NCBI GenBank assembly: GCA_965284365.1
Contig: OZ260079.1
Location: 3,100,001 to 3,164,000, forward strand
Origin: Phragmitibacter sp965284365
GTDB lineage: Bacteria; Verrucomicrobiota; Verrucomicrobiia; Verrucomicrobiales; Verrucomicrobiaceae
Length of the DNA stretch: 64,000 nucleotides
Direction: 5' to 3'
In this document: piece after piece, positions 34,345-43,322 of the stretch
How the letters are laid out: the number at the start of each line of letters is the position of its first letter
How positions within the stretch are numbered: position 1 is the first letter of the stretch
The notes under the pieces: model-generated
What the model saw: the letters and a program-made list of their open reading frames with translations, nothing else
What the model was told of the DNA's origin: nothing
Databases searched by the model: none
Position numbers and translations under genes: made by a program

Positions 34345-34372
34345 GGAGTGCGTGCGGCTTGCCGCCGCTCGG
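34345..34372. repeat. Short hairpin repeat, copy 1
   Basis: GGAGTGCGTGCGGCTTGCCGCCGCT followed by a CGG tail. It shares its skeleton (GGAGTGC...TGCGGCT...CG...GCT...GG) with the element at 34459, in the same orientation. Confidence 0.5.
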
Positions 34373-34458
34373 TTGGAGGAGCTTGCTCCGACGTGGGCGG
34401 AGCCTGCCAACCCCCGATGCCATTCCCACCTCTCGCCCCATCCCGGGCGAAGCCGTTT

Positions 34459-34486
34459 GGAGTGCTGCGGCTCGACGCAGCTTTGG
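34459..34486. repeat. Short hairpin repeat, copy 2
   Basis: GGAGTGCTGCGGCTCGACGCAGCTTTGG; the inner TGCGGCT/CGCAGCT arms pair. Differences from copy 1 at 34345 lie mostly in the loop and 3' end, and some are compensated in the stem. This suggests selection on a folded element. Confidence 0.5.
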
Positions 34487-34523
34487 CGGCAGAGTAATGT
34501 TAGGCTACCAATCGTCCCCCCCC

Positions 34524-35651
34524 TCACTCTACCCCCTTGCTCATCACATAATCATCCATCACAAATCCTTCGCCAATCTCCGAACAAACCTCACTCTCGA
34601 AATCAAATCCCGACCTCCGATACGCACGGATCGCCGGATGATTGTTCCGGTTCACCCGCAAGCGCAGCGTCTTCAACCCTCGCTCGCGCATCTCCTTCTC
34701 CACCCAATTCAAAGCCTGAGAACCAACACCGCGGCCTTGATACTCGCGCAAGACATAGAGCTTGTGCAAAAACGCGGAACTATCCGCCTCAATCGGCTGC
34801 CAGGCGCAATAACCCACTTCCCGCACGCCATCTTCGATCAAGGCAAACACGACCTCATGCTCAATCATGTCCCGCTGCATCGTCGTCAGGTCATACATCT
34901 TCCCGAGCATGAAAGCGATCTGGTGCTCGCTGATGATCGACGAGTATGCCTGCGGCCAGATCTCATGCGCCAACCGCTTCACGGTGGGTAGTTCCTCATG
35001 TGGGATCACACGAATCGTTGCTGTGCTCCGCGTCCGTGGACTCACATTGGGATTATGTGCTTCCGCCCATTCCAAGGCGCTCTGCCACGCGGCCACATCG
35101 TCATTCGGACTCAGCCGACCCAAGTTCTCCACGATATCTTCATAGCGGGGCTCAACGACTCGCTCTTCATAGATCTGTTTCGTATCCGAAGGGAACTCCA
35201 GTTCATCCAGCGCGCGGCAGGAAAGATACCAGCAGGCCCAGGCACGCCAGGTCCGCAGATCCTTGAAGGGTGGAGTCATCCGGGTGGCGAGGTGTTGCCA
35301 ATGCCGTCGCGGATTACCGATGAAGAGTTCCGGGGGACGGTGTTGCAAGATCCAGGCAACCGCGTGGTAGGGCTTTACAGCGCCGTTCAAAGAGATGTCC
35401 GGCAGGTTGCACGTAAGCGCGCGATTGAGCATCAGCAGCGTGTGCGCGGGGTGACGCTCCAGCCAGCGCACTTGGGCGTAGTCCAGCGTCAGCCAATAGA
35501 ACTTCTCGCCGCGATCCCGTCCCATGTCATTCACATCCTTGGCCTTCACAGGGCGCGGAGGATTGGGAAGGAATGGGCACGGCTCCAAGGGAGGCGCGGG
35601 AGTCTGTGCCTCTACTTCCGCTTCTGTTCCGGTTTCCATGTCCATGCCCAT
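34524..35651 (-). CDS. GNAT acetyltransferase with long unknown N-terminal domain
   Basis: 375 aa. The C-terminal GNAT domain (about 213-375) has ATIRVIPHEELPTVKRLAHEIWP, FLHKLYVLREYQGRGVGSQALNWVEKEMRERG (Q-G-R-G-V-G acetyl-CoA loop) and LRLRVNRNNHPAIRAYRRSGF. The first 210 residues are a Pro-rich head then a compact, tryptophan-rich domain (HHRPPELFIGNPRRHWQHLATRM-like, WRAWACWYLSCRALDELEF) I do not recognise; it reads as helical and carries no catalytic motif. It follows moaD by 12 bases and is third in the hpt-moaD unit. Confidence 0.78.
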   Translation of the reverse strand: MGMDMETGTEAEVEAQTPAPPLEPCPFLPNPPRPVKAKDVNDMGRDRGEKFYWLTLDYAQVRWLERHPAHTLLMLNRALTCNLPDISLNGAVKPYHAVAWILQHRPPELFIGNPRRHWQHLATRMTPPFKDLRTWRAWACWYLSCRALDELEFPSDTKQIYEERVVEPRYEDIVENLGRLSPNDDVAAWQSALEWAEAHNPNVSPRTRSTATIRVIPHEELPTVKRLAHEIWPQAYSSIISEHQIAFMLGKMYDLTTMQRDMIEHEVVFALIEDGVREVGYCAWQPIEADSSAFLHKLYVLREYQGRGVGSQALNWVEKEMRERGLKTLRLRVNRNNHPAIRAYRRSGFDFESEVCSEIGEGFVMDDYVMSKGVE

Positions 35652-35663
35652 AATATCAAATCC

Positions 35664-35909
35664 TTAGCCGCCTTGCACCGGCGGCATGATCGCCACTTCT
35701 GCGTTCTCCGTCAGAACTGTCTCCCGTTTTGCATAGGCCTGGTCCACTGCCAGGAGCAGGTTCTTATCCCATTTAGTGAGAGCCGGCCAGCGCACTTGCA
35801 GTTCCTGCACCAATTCGCCCAATGTCGCGCCGGGTTCCATCTCTACATCGATCTCGGCGAGTCCCGTGATGTCCTGCAACACGGAGAAAAAAAGCACACG
35901 CACGTTCAT
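35664..35909 (-). CDS. MoaD/ThiS-family sulfur carrier protein
   Basis: 81 aa, a beta-grasp protein. It opens NVRVLFFSVLQDITGLAEIDVEM, contains LVQELQVRWPAL, and ends AEVAIMPPVQGG with the C-terminal Gly-Gly that is adenylated and thiocarboxylated in MoaD. Length fits MoaD. It normally forms molybdopterin synthase with MoaE, but no other moa gene is in the window. Its ATG overlaps the hpt stop by 4 bases. Confidence 0.85.
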   Translation of the reverse strand: MNVRVLFFSVLQDITGLAEIDVEMEPGATLGELVQELQVRWPALTKWDKNLLLAVDQAYAKRETVLTENAEVAIMPPVQGG

Positions 35910-36472
35910 GGCTGCGGCTCCTTGTTGGGATTCAAGATGCCGATGGACGGCAGGGGACGGTAATAGCCCTGATAGTCCATGCCGTACCCCACCACAAACT
36001 CGTCCTCGATGTCGAATCCCACGTAATCCGCGTGGACTTCCGCCTCGCGAAGCCGGTTCTTGCGCAGGAGCACCGCCACTTTCAGCGTCTCTGGAGAACA
36101 TTCTTGCAGGAGCCGCTCCCTCACCGCGGACAAAGTCAGGCCGGTATCGAGGATGTCGTCGATCAGCAGCACGTGCTTCGCTTTCAGGTCGAAAGGCAGC
36201 GTCTGCGCCATTTGCACGCGGCCGCTCGTCGCCGTGCCGCCGTGGTAGCTGCTCACGGACATGGTATGCAGTTGCACCGGCAGATTGATGTGACGCAGCA
36301 GGTCCGCCACAAAAAATAGAGCCCCATCCATGAGAGCCACGACGCTGATCGGCCTCCCGTCAAAGTCCTGCTCGATCTCTTTGGCCAGTTCCACGGTGCG
36401 GCGCTGGATCACATCCGCGTCCAACAGGACCCGGTCGATCTGCGAAAGAAGACCTGCAAAGGATTGACTCAT
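35906..36472 (-). CDS. hpt: Hypoxanthine-guanine phosphoribosyltransferase
   Basis: 188 aa. The PRPP-binding motif is VLLIDDILDTGLTLSAV (DD pair near residues 105-106). VVALMDGALFFVADLLR and VSSYHGGTATSGRVQ (flexible loop) are typical, and VGFDIEDEFVVGYGMDYQGYYRPLP is the HPRT C-terminal base-binding block. It salvages hypoxanthine and guanine to IMP and GMP. The ATG at 36472 is chosen; an upstream in-frame extension has no HPRT similarity. It is the first gene of the unit hpt-moaD-GNAT and divergent from pdxH. Confidence 0.92.
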   Translation of the reverse strand: MSQSFAGLLSQIDRVLLDADVIQRRTVELAKEIEQDFDGRPISVVALMDGALFFVADLLRHINLPVQLHTMSVSSYHGGTATSGRVQMAQTLPFDLKAKHVLLIDDILDTGLTLSAVRERLLQECSPETLKVAVLLRKNRLREAEVHADYVGFDIEDEFVVGYGMDYQGYYRPLPSIGILNPNKEPQP

Positions 36473-36556
36473 ATCGTAATTATCGCTGGTGGAGACCGCT
36501 CTCGGAGCGAGCATCGCCACTACCGCTCCTGCACCGCCTCAAACTCAATTCTCCAC

Positions 36557-37219
36557 ATGGACTCCGCTGGCAAACCGAATTTGGCTGATCTGCGCCTCAG
36601 TTACGAAAAAGGCTCACTCGACGAGGCGACGCTGCCGCAGGATCCTCTCTCGCTTTTTCGCTTGTGGCTGGACGATGCACTGGCCGCGAAGGTTCCGGAA
36701 ACAAACGCCATGACCCTCGCAACCGTCTCGGCCGACGGTCAGCCCTCCGCCCGCACCGTGCTTTTAAAGGGCATGGATGAACGCGGATTTTCCTTTTTCA
36801 CCAACTACGTCAGCCGGAAGGGACGCGAACTTTCGAACAACCCCAAGGCGGCCCTGGTCATTTTTTGGAAGGAGCGGGAACGCCAGATCTGCGTGCGTGG
36901 CGCTGTCACCGTGCTGGACCGTGAGGAATCGAATACCTATTTCCAAAGCCGTCCCTATGGGAGCCAGATAGGGGCTTGGGTGTCGGAAGATCAAAGTGCG
37001 GAAATCCCCGGGCGCGAGTGGCTGGAGGAGCGTGATCGCGAGATGAAAACCCGCTATCCAGAAGGGCAGGTGCCGCTGCCATCGTATTGGGGAGGTTTTG
37101 TCCTAGCCCCGCAGGAAGTGGAGTTTTGGCAGGGCCGCCCCAGTCGACTCCACGACCGCATCCTTTATCGGCGGGGTGAGGGGAGTGGTGCATGGGAAAT
37201 GAGCCGGCTCAGTCCGTAG
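36557..37219 (+). CDS. pdxH: Pyridoxamine/pyridoxine 5'-phosphate oxidase
   Basis: 220 aa. PdxH oxidises PNP/PMP to pyridoxal 5'-phosphate with FMN. Signatures: ARTVLLKGMDERGFSFFTNY (FMN site), SRKGRELSNNPKAAL, YFQSRPYGSQIGAWVS and the C-terminal QGRPSRLHDRILYRR...WEMSRLSP. Length matches the family (about 210-220). The ATG at 36557 gives the usual short charged N-terminus (NLADLRLSYEKGSL). It is divergent from hpt with about 85 bases between. Confidence 0.94.
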   Translation: MDSAGKPNLADLRLSYEKGSLDEATLPQDPLSLFRLWLDDALAAKVPETNAMTLATVSADGQPSARTVLLKGMDERGFSFFTNYVSRKGRELSNNPKAALVIFWKERERQICVRGAVTVLDREESNTYFQSRPYGSQIGAWVSEDQSAEIPGREWLEERDREMKTRYPEGQVPLPSYWGGFVLAPQEVEFWQGRPSRLHDRILYRRGEGSGAWEMSRLSP

Positions 37220-37360
37220 TGCTCCAGTTGGGTTCTACTGCCCCCGCCGTCCCTTGCGAACAGGTCCGCATCTGGCACCTATACGTTGTGTCTTTGCGCC
37301 CTCTCAACCCGACCCGCCTGCCGCCTTTCGCCAGCAAACACAACTTTTTCCGCCATAGCA

Positions 37361-37390
37361 TACTACGTAGTACGCAATATCGCGTATTGC
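37361..37390. repeat. Two adjacent palindromes
   Basis: TACTACGTAGTA (37361-37372) is a perfect 12-bp palindrome. One base later GCAATA-TCGCG-TATTGC (37374-37390) forms a second perfect inverted repeat. They lie in the 244-base gap between pdxH and dnaE, which converge. Possible regulator or site-specific binding site; function unknown. Confidence 0.4.
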
Positions 37391-37463
37391 AGCACGCCTC
37401 TGCGGCACTTGACGCTTTTTTGGTCCGGTCTAAACGGTGAAACGCACTTGCCAGTGCCAGACC

Positions 37464-40400
37464 TTATTCCGCGCTGAGCCACGGCATGACCTTCTGCTTG
37501 AGCTCATCCGTGAGATTCACCCTGAAGTTCCTCCCCAGATTCAGCCGGGCCGTCCCACCCGAAGCCATGGTTACGTGGAGCCTCACCGGGGTGTCTCCCG
37601 GATAAGATAGAAGCACCGCGCCAATCGCTTCCAAGTCTTCTTCGCCATGTCGGCTGGAATGAAGATGTAACTTCAAAGCTTCAGTCTCGGGCTTGGTTTT
37701 GGAGAGACCATTACCGTTTCCGCTGCCATTCCCATTGTTTGGCTTCTCGCCATTGTCTTTCTTGGGCTTGCCAACCTTCAGGGGCTTCACTTCCTGGATG
37801 GTCAGGCGGATCATTTCGGAGCGTGAGTCACGTTCTGCGCGCGCGCGAATACCGACGACACTGCCATCCACGATAAGATCGCGGAACTTCTCATAAGCCT
37901 CGCTCCACGTGATGACTTCCACCGTGCCTGAAAAGTCTTCCAAAACGAAGGCGGCAAAAGCGCGGTTGTCCTTCTTCGTATACTTCACATCCACACGCTG
38001 GATGAAGCCCGCACAATGGACGGTGGCTTTCTCCTCTTTCTGATCCTGGATGTCTGCCAGCCGGGTGATCTTGCTGCTGTCAAAGACATGCCGGTAGTTA
38101 TCCAGCGGATGACCGGAAACATAGAAACCCAGCAGTTCCTTTTCGAAGACCATGACCTCTTCCTTGGTCCAATCGGGAACTGCTGTCGCGGATGATGCGG
38201 GCCGGCTCGTGCTGGCTCCAAAGACGTCGTCATCAAACAAGTTCACCACGCCGGCCTTCTTTTCCTTCTGCCGGCTGGAGGCGTCCTGCAGCACTTTATC
38301 CAGGCGCTGGAAGGCGGAGGTGCGGCCTTCCCCAGCGAAGTCAAAGGCGCCGACCTTGATGAGCGCTTCCATGAGCCGCTTGTTGATCAGCCTGCTGTCC
38401 ACCCGCGCCGCGAAGTCATCCAGACCGGCGTAGGGGCCGTGCAGATTCCTCTCCATGATGGCTGCCTCCATGGCCGCTTCGCCAACGTTCTTCACAGCGG
38501 AAAGACCGTAGCGGATGGATTTAGGTATCTCACCCGGGACATCGGATTCGGGAGCGAACTTCAGCATGCTGCGGTTGATGTCCGGCGGCAGGATGGCGAT
38601 GCCCATGCGCTGACATTCCGAGACGAAGCCCGCGATCTTGTCCGTGCTGTTGATTTCATAGGACAACACCGCAGCCATGAACTCCACGGGGTAGTTCGCC
38701 TTCAGGTAGGCGGTGTTGTACGTGACGATCCCGTAGGCAGCGGAGTGGGATTTGTTGAAACCGTAGCCCGCGAACTTCTCCAACAAGTCGAAGATATCAT
38801 TCGCCTTCTTTTCGGGAATTTGATTCGTTTCCAGGCAGCCTTTGACGAACAGGGATCGCTGTTTCGCCATTTCCTCCGCCTTCTTCTTACCCATGGCGCG
38901 GCGCAGCAAGTCAGCAGCGCCGAGCGAGAAGCCCGCGAGTAGGTTCGCCGCTTTCTGCACCTGCTCCTGGTAGATAAGAATGCCGAAAGTTTCCTTGCTC
39001 ACGTCCTCCAACAGCGGGTGAAGGTACTCCACCTTTTGCTCGCCCTTCTTCCGCTTGATGAAGTCCGGGATGAGGTCCATCGGCCCTGGACGGTAGAGCG
39101 CGAGCAAGGCGATGATTTCCTCAATGCGGTCCGGTTCCAGTTGCCGGCAGGTATTGGACATACCGCCAGATTCCATCTGGAAGACCGCGATATTCTCACC
39201 GCGCTTCAGAAGGTCGTAAGTCGCTTTGTCATCCAGCGGCACTTCTTCAATCTTGAAGTTGGGCACGCGACGCCGCACGAAGTCCACGGCATCCTTGATG
39301 ACGGTGAGCGTCTTCAGCCCCAGGAAGTCCATCTTCAACATGCCCACATCTGTGAGCGGACCCATGGCGAACTGAGAGACCACTTCATCCTCGCTGCCGC
39401 GCGAAAGGGGAATGAAATTGTCGAGCGGCTGGTCACCGATAACGATGCCCGCCGCGTGAATGCCGGCATTACGCGTCAGCCCTTCCAGGAAGGTGGCGTA
39501 TTGCCAGAGCTGCTGGGTGTTGGCTTCGCTTTCCAGCGCCGCTTTCAGTTCCGGATTCTGCTCGCGGGCCTTGGCCAGCGTCATCTTCAGATCCGACGGA
39601 ATCATCTTGGCCAGCCGGTCGGCATCGCCATAGCTCCAGCCCAGCACGCGGCCGACATCGCGCACCACGCTTTTCGCACCCATGGTGCCGAAGGTGATGA
39701 TGTGGCTGACACTGCGCTCGCCGTAGTGTTGCCGAACGTATTCGATCACTTCCGGCCGACGGGTCTGGCAGAAGTCGATGTCAACGTCCGGAGGCGACAC
39801 ACGCTCCGGATTGAGGAAACGTTCGAAGATCAGTCCAAAGCGGATGGGACACAGATCTGTGATGCCGAGCGTGTAAGCGACCAGCGATCCTGCCGCCGAT
39901 CCACGGCCCGGGCCCACGGGGATGCCGTGGTCCCGCGCCCACTTGATGAAGTCCCACACGATCAAGAAGTAGGACGTGAAGTTCATCTGATTGATGATGC
40001 CCAACTCGTAGTCCAGGCGCTCACGCAGGGAGTCGTCATTCATCGCCCGGTCACGCCCGTAGCGATGCTCCAGACCTTTGATGCACAGCTCCTTCAGGTA
40101 GTCGCCCCGCGTGTAACCTGCGGGCGGCTCGAACTGCGGATACTTGGCGATGCTGGAAGCATCCAGCTCGATGCTGATATTGCATTTCTCCGCGACCTCC
40201 AGGGTATTGTCGCAGGCCTCCTCCATGTCTTCGAAGAGGCGCCGCATTTCCTGCGGAGTCTTGAAATAGACTTCCGGGGAGTAATGCAGCCGCTTCTCAT
40301 CATGCACGTTCGCGCCCGTGCCGATGCAGATCATGACATCATGCGCTTCGTGGTCGGCCTTGTTCAGAAAATGCACGTCATTGGCAGCGACCAGCTTCAG

Positions 40401-41000
40401 GTCATAGTCCTTGGAGAATTCCTTCAGCTTCGCCATGCAGCGAAGCTGCTGAGCCATGCCGTGATTGTGCACTTCCAGGTAAAAGCGATCGGCGCCGAAG
40501 ATCTCCCGGAATTCCAATAGGCTGCGGCGCGCTTCATCCTCGCGGTCGGTGAGGATGAATTCATTGATCTCGCCATTAAGGCAGCCGCTCAGGCATATAA
40601 GTCCCTGTGAGTGTTCCTGTAGGGCTTCCTTGTCGATGCGCGGCTTGGAGTATTGCCCGTCTAGATGCGCTTTGGTGATGAGCTTCACCAGATTCGCATA
40701 GCCCGTATTGTCGGCTGCGAGCAGGGTCAGGTGGGAACTGCGCTTCCGGCCGGCCACGTCTTTCCGCTCGGACATCGGGCCCGGTGCGAGGTAGGCCTCA
40801 CAACCGATGATCGGCTTGACGCCGGCTTTTTTGGCTTCCTGGTAGAACTCGATCGCGCCGTACAAATTGCCGTGATCCGTCATCGCCACGGCAGGCATCC
40901 CCAGGTCCTTGGCCCGCGCCATCACATCGGGAATACGGACTGCTCCATCGAGCAGCGAGTATTCTGTGTGAAGATGCAGATGGACGAAGGAATTCGACAT
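37464..41000 (-). CDS. dnaE: DNA polymerase III alpha subunit DnaE
   Basis: 1178 aa replicative polymerase. The N-terminal PHP domain begins HLHLHTEYSLLDGAVRI with metal His residues (HLHT) and continues MTDHGNLYGAIEFY. The polymerase palm has VGPGRGSAAGSLVAYTLGI and PDVDIDF (catalytic Asp pair near residues 404-410), followed by RNAGIHAAGIVIGD and LKMDFLGLKTL. Tandem helix-hairpin-helix, OB-fold (CAGFIQRVDVKYTKKDNRAFAAFVLEDFSG) and a C-terminal tau-binding region follow; the linker is Lys/Asn-rich (KKDNGEKPNNGNGSGNG). Start 41000 replaces a 7-codon extension. Confidence 0.95.
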   Translation of the reverse strand: MSNSFVHLHLHTEYSLLDGAVRIPDVMARAKDLGMPAVAMTDHGNLYGAIEFYQEAKKAGVKPIIGCEAYLAPGPMSERKDVAGRKRSSHLTLLAADNTGYANLVKLITKAHLDGQYSKPRIDKEALQEHSQGLICLSGCLNGEINEFILTDREDEARRSLLEFREIFGADRFYLEVHNHGMAQQLRCMAKLKEFSKDYDLKLVAANDVHFLNKADHEAHDVMICIGTGANVHDEKRLHYSPEVYFKTPQEMRRLFEDMEEACDNTLEVAEKCNISIELDASSIAKYPQFEPPAGYTRGDYLKELCIKGLEHRYGRDRAMNDDSLRERLDYELGIINQMNFTSYFLIVWDFIKWARDHGIPVGPGRGSAAGSLVAYTLGITDLCPIRFGLIFERFLNPERVSPPDVDIDFCQTRRPEVIEYVRQHYGERSVSHIITFGTMGAKSVVRDVGRVLGWSYGDADRLAKMIPSDLKMTLAKAREQNPELKAALESEANTQQLWQYATFLEGLTRNAGIHAAGIVIGDQPLDNFIPLSRGSEDEVVSQFAMGPLTDVGMLKMDFLGLKTLTVIKDAVDFVRRRVPNFKIEEVPLDDKATYDLLKRGENIAVFQMESGGMSNTCRQLEPDRIEEIIALLALYRPGPMDLIPDFIKRKKGEQKVEYLHPLLEDVSKETFGILIYQEQVQKAANLLAGFSLGAADLLRRAMGKKKAEEMAKQRSLFVKGCLETNQIPEKKANDIFDLLEKFAGYGFNKSHSAAYGIVTYNTAYLKANYPVEFMAAVLSYEINSTDKIAGFVSECQRMGIAILPPDINRSMLKFAPESDVPGEIPKSIRYGLSAVKNVGEAAMEAAIMERNLHGPYAGLDDFAARVDSRLINKRLMEALIKVGAFDFAGEGRTSAFQRLDKVLQDASSRQKEKKAGVVNLFDDDVFGASTSRPASSATAVPDWTKEEVMVFEKELLGFYVSGHPLDNYRHVFDSSKITRLADIQDQKEEKATVHCAGFIQRVDVKYTKKDNRAFAAFVLEDFSGTVEVITWSEAYEKFRDLIVDGSVVGIRARAERDSRSEMIRLTIQEVKPLKVGKPKKDNGEKPNNGNGSGNGNGLSKTKPETEALKLHLHSSRHGEEDLEAIGAVLLSYPGDTPVRLHVTMASGGTARLNLGRNFRVNLTDELKQKVMPWLSAE

Positions 41001-41167
41001 GTACCGTGTGACATAAGTCATCTTTCCCCCCTTGCAAGAGGCGTCCTTTTTTCATTCGCCGAAGACGGTCTTTCGTCTGATTTACCACAAAGATTGTCCG
41101 TGCAAGAACGGGCTTGAGTCCGTTTGATAGCTCGCACTAAGATTCAGCTTCGTTTTCCTCTCCTGCC

Positions 41168-42292
41168 ATGAGCAAAAAGATCAATATCGCCATCGTCGGC
41201 CTCGGTTTCGGGGCGGAGTTCATCCCGATTTACAAACTCCATCCGAACGCAACCATGGCGGCGATCTGCCAGCGCAATCCGCAGAAGCTGAACCAGATCG
41301 GCGATCAATACGGCGTGGCGAAGCGGTATGAGAACTACGAGGATCTGCTCAAGGATCCCGAGATCGACGCGGTGCATATTAATTCTCCAATTCCCGACCA
41401 CGGCTGGATGAGTATCGCAGCACTGAAAGCAGGCAAGCACGTGGCCTGCACCGTGCCCATGGCCACCAGCGTGGAAGAGTGTCTGGAAATTATTCGGCTC
41501 ACCCAGGAAACGGGCCTTCGCTACATGATGATGGAGACGGTGGTCTACAGCCGGGAGTACCTTTTCATGAAAGAGCTGCGGGACACGGGTGCGCTCGGGA
41601 AACTGCAATTCCTGCAAGCCAGCCACCAGCAGGACATGGACGGCTGGCCGAACTACTGGCCTGGGTTGCCTCCCATGCACTACGCGACCCATTGCGTGGG
41701 ACCGGTGCTGGGATTGGCGGGCGGCGATGCTGAGTATGTGAGCTGCTTTGGCTCAGGGACGATTCGTCCGGAGTTGATTCAGCACTACAACTCCTCATTC
41801 GCGATCGAGACGGCGCACATCAAGGTCGCCAAATCGGACCTTAGCGCTCGCATCATCCGATCCCTGTTTGATACAGCTCGGCAGTATCGCGAGAGCATTG
41901 ACGTCTATGGCTCCAAGCAGTCTGTAGAATGGCCTTTGATTGAAAACGAGCCGCTCATTCTTCATACGGCTAAGAAGCCGGAGCATGAAATCCCGGAAAA
42001 GGTGGTGTGCCCGGACTTTGGTCATCGTCTGCCCGAGCCCATCCAGCGGTTCACGACCAAGGGGGTCTATGACTTGGAGGACAATGCCCACCTGAGCTTT
42101 GTGCAGGGCGGCGGGCATGGTGGTTCGCATCCGCACCTCGCTCACGAATTCCTGATGTCCCTGGTAGAAGATAGGGAGCCATTCCCGAACGCGAAGCAGA
42201 GCGCGAACTGGACTTGCACGGGAATCCTAGCTCATCAAAGCGCGCTCGAAGGTGGTGCTCTGAAAAAGCTCCCGGTAGAGACGCTAAGCTGA
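41168..42292 (+). CDS. Gfo/Idh/MocA-family oxidoreductase
   Basis: 374 aa. The Rossmann motif is IAIVGLGFGAEFIPIYKLHPNAT. The nicotinamide-side motif is CTVPMATSVEEC, where the usual EKP reads TVP. The C-terminal catalytic-domain block includes HYATHCVGPVLGLAG (conserved His/Asp region, Asp replaced). GGGHGGSHPHLAHEFLMSL is the His-rich helix seen in sugar dehydrogenases of this family. NAD-dependent sugar or inositol oxidation is expected. It is cytosolic, without a signal. Monocistronic between dnaE (divergent) and the DUF883 pair (convergent). Confidence 0.85.
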   Translation: MSKKINIAIVGLGFGAEFIPIYKLHPNATMAAICQRNPQKLNQIGDQYGVAKRYENYEDLLKDPEIDAVHINSPIPDHGWMSIAALKAGKHVACTVPMATSVEECLEIIRLTQETGLRYMMMETVVYSREYLFMKELRDTGALGKLQFLQASHQQDMDGWPNYWPGLPPMHYATHCVGPVLGLAGGDAEYVSCFGSGTIRPELIQHYNSSFAIETAHIKVAKSDLSARIIRSLFDTARQYRESIDVYGSKQSVEWPLIENEPLILHTAKKPEHEIPEKVVCPDFGHRLPEPIQRFTTKGVYDLEDNAHLSFVQGGGHGGSHPHLAHEFLMSLVEDREPFPNAKQSANWTCTGILAHQSALEGGALKKLPVETLS

Positions 42293-42316
42293 CGGTCGGA
42301 CAATCGAAGTCGCAGC

Positions 42317-42358
42317 AAAAAAAAACCATGGCAGGAGATCGAAACCTCCCGCCATGGT
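42317..42358 (-). terminator. Rho-independent terminator (minus strand)
   Basis: ACCATGGC (42325-42332) and GGAG (42334-42337) pair with CTCC (42346-42349) and GCCATGGT (42351-42358), with one mismatch. On the minus strand a run of nine T (plus-strand A 42317-42325) follows. It ends the DUF883 pair, and may also slow the convergent Gfo/Idh/MocA transcript. Confidence 0.85.
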
Positions 42359-42395
42359 CATCTAGACAAGCGGAATAAAAAACGTAGGACAGCGC

Positions 42396-42716
42396 TTAAG
42401 GCAACTTTTGCTCCTGCTTCAAAGCTTCATAAAGCTTGGCCGCTCCGAAGACGAAAACGGCAGGCGGAAGCAGAGCCGAGACAAGGCGCACTTGAGCGGT
42501 GATGATGGAGCCGACGGGTAGCTTCCGAAGGAAGTAACCGACAGCGGTGGCAGCAAGGATCGCGGTGCCGGGTTTTTCCCGCACATAATCCTCAAAATCG
42601 TCATAGAGGCCACGGGCGTTATCCTGTGCCTGCTTGAGCAGGTTGTTCACATTGACGCCTTCCTGAGTGCGTGCCGGTGGGTTCATAATTTGCGATGGTG
42701 ATTCAAGAACGGACAT
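42396..42716 (-). CDS. DUF883/ElaB-like membrane-anchored protein, short
   Basis: 106 aa. A polar N-terminus with a heptad-like helix (NNLLKQAQDNARGLYDDFEDYVREKPG) precedes hydrophobic segments (TAILAATAVGYFLRKLPVG and LVSALLPPAVFVFGAAKLYEAL). The EDYVREKPGTAILAATAVGYFL region is the ElaB/YqjD-type anchor. The pair with the upstream gene (3 bases apart) suggests joint action at the inner membrane; ElaB/YqjD bind ribosomes in E. coli, which may not carry over. Confidence 0.65.
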   Translation of the reverse strand: MSVLESPSQIMNPPARTQEGVNVNNLLKQAQDNARGLYDDFEDYVREKPGTAILAATAVGYFLRKLPVGSIITAQVRLVSALLPPAVFVFGAAKLYEALKQEQKLP

Positions 42717-42719
42717 GGC

Positions 42720-43217
42720 TTACCAGAATTTAAGGTTGCTGCTGAAACGGCGCAAGTCTTTGAGCACATGGTCTGCAGACTTCCGTGTAGAATGGCTGTA
42801 GTCGTCCAGAGTGCCAAGGGCGTCCTCGCCTTTTGACTTGGCGTTTTTGTATTCCTTGTAAAGCTTGGCAGCTACAGGCGCCAGAGCGGCGGCAACGGCT
42901 TCCTTAGCATGGTCCAAGGGCTCACCGAGGTGGCGGCGAGCAAAGGAAAGTTCGGGTTCCCGGCGGTTCAGGGCGTAGCCAATGGCGATGCCCAGAGCCA
43001 AGGCTCCGAAAATGGTTGGGATGGGATTGGCCCGCACGTAGCTTTCACCTTTGGTGAGGGTGGCGCTGGCGCGCTCTTTTACGTTGTGCGCAGCGTCCTG
43101 GGCTACGACGCCAGCCCGTTTGGCTGCGTCCTGGGCAGCGATGCTGGCGCGCTTGGCGGCGTCTGTGACAGTTTCTGTTAGGCGATTGATGGATTGCAAA
43201 TGGTCGTCCGTGCTCAT
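42720..43217 (-). CDS. DUF883/ElaB-like membrane-anchored protein
   Basis: 165 aa. The N-terminal half has Ala/Lys-rich helical repeats (DAAKRASIAAQDAAKRAGVVAQDAAHNVKERA), then ESYVRANPIPTIFGALALGIAIGYALNRR, the family membrane anchor. The C-terminal half is a second helical region (PLDHAKEAVAAALAPVAAKLYKEYKNAKSKG). Its start has a good Shine-Dalgarno (AGGAG on the minus strand, about 43228). ElaB-type proteins respond to stress or stationary phase in other bacteria. Confidence 0.72.
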   Translation of the reverse strand: MSTDDHLQSINRLTETVTDAAKRASIAAQDAAKRAGVVAQDAAHNVKERASATLTKGESYVRANPIPTIFGALALGIAIGYALNRREPELSFARRHLGEPLDHAKEAVAAALAPVAAKLYKEYKNAKSKGEDALGTLDDYSHSTRKSADHVLKDLRRFSSNLKFW

Positions 43218-43322
43218 GGTAACATTCTCCTTTGAGTTGAGTTAACTACCCGGAAATCGCGTGCTGAAGATTGATTGGACGCCTGACGCCACTATTTTGC
43301 TCAAAAGCCACGCGGGCCGTGA

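Noticed and set aside
34208..34991. Overlapping plus-strand frames across the repeat gap and the GNAT gene
   Set aside because: Pro/Ser/Arg-rich translations that follow the repeat hairpins and the antisense of a real gene.
39018..40520. 500-codon plus-strand open frame inside dnaE
   Set aside because: Antisense of dnaE. High GC and biased codons keep stops out; the His/Leu/Arg-rich sequence has no recognisable domain.
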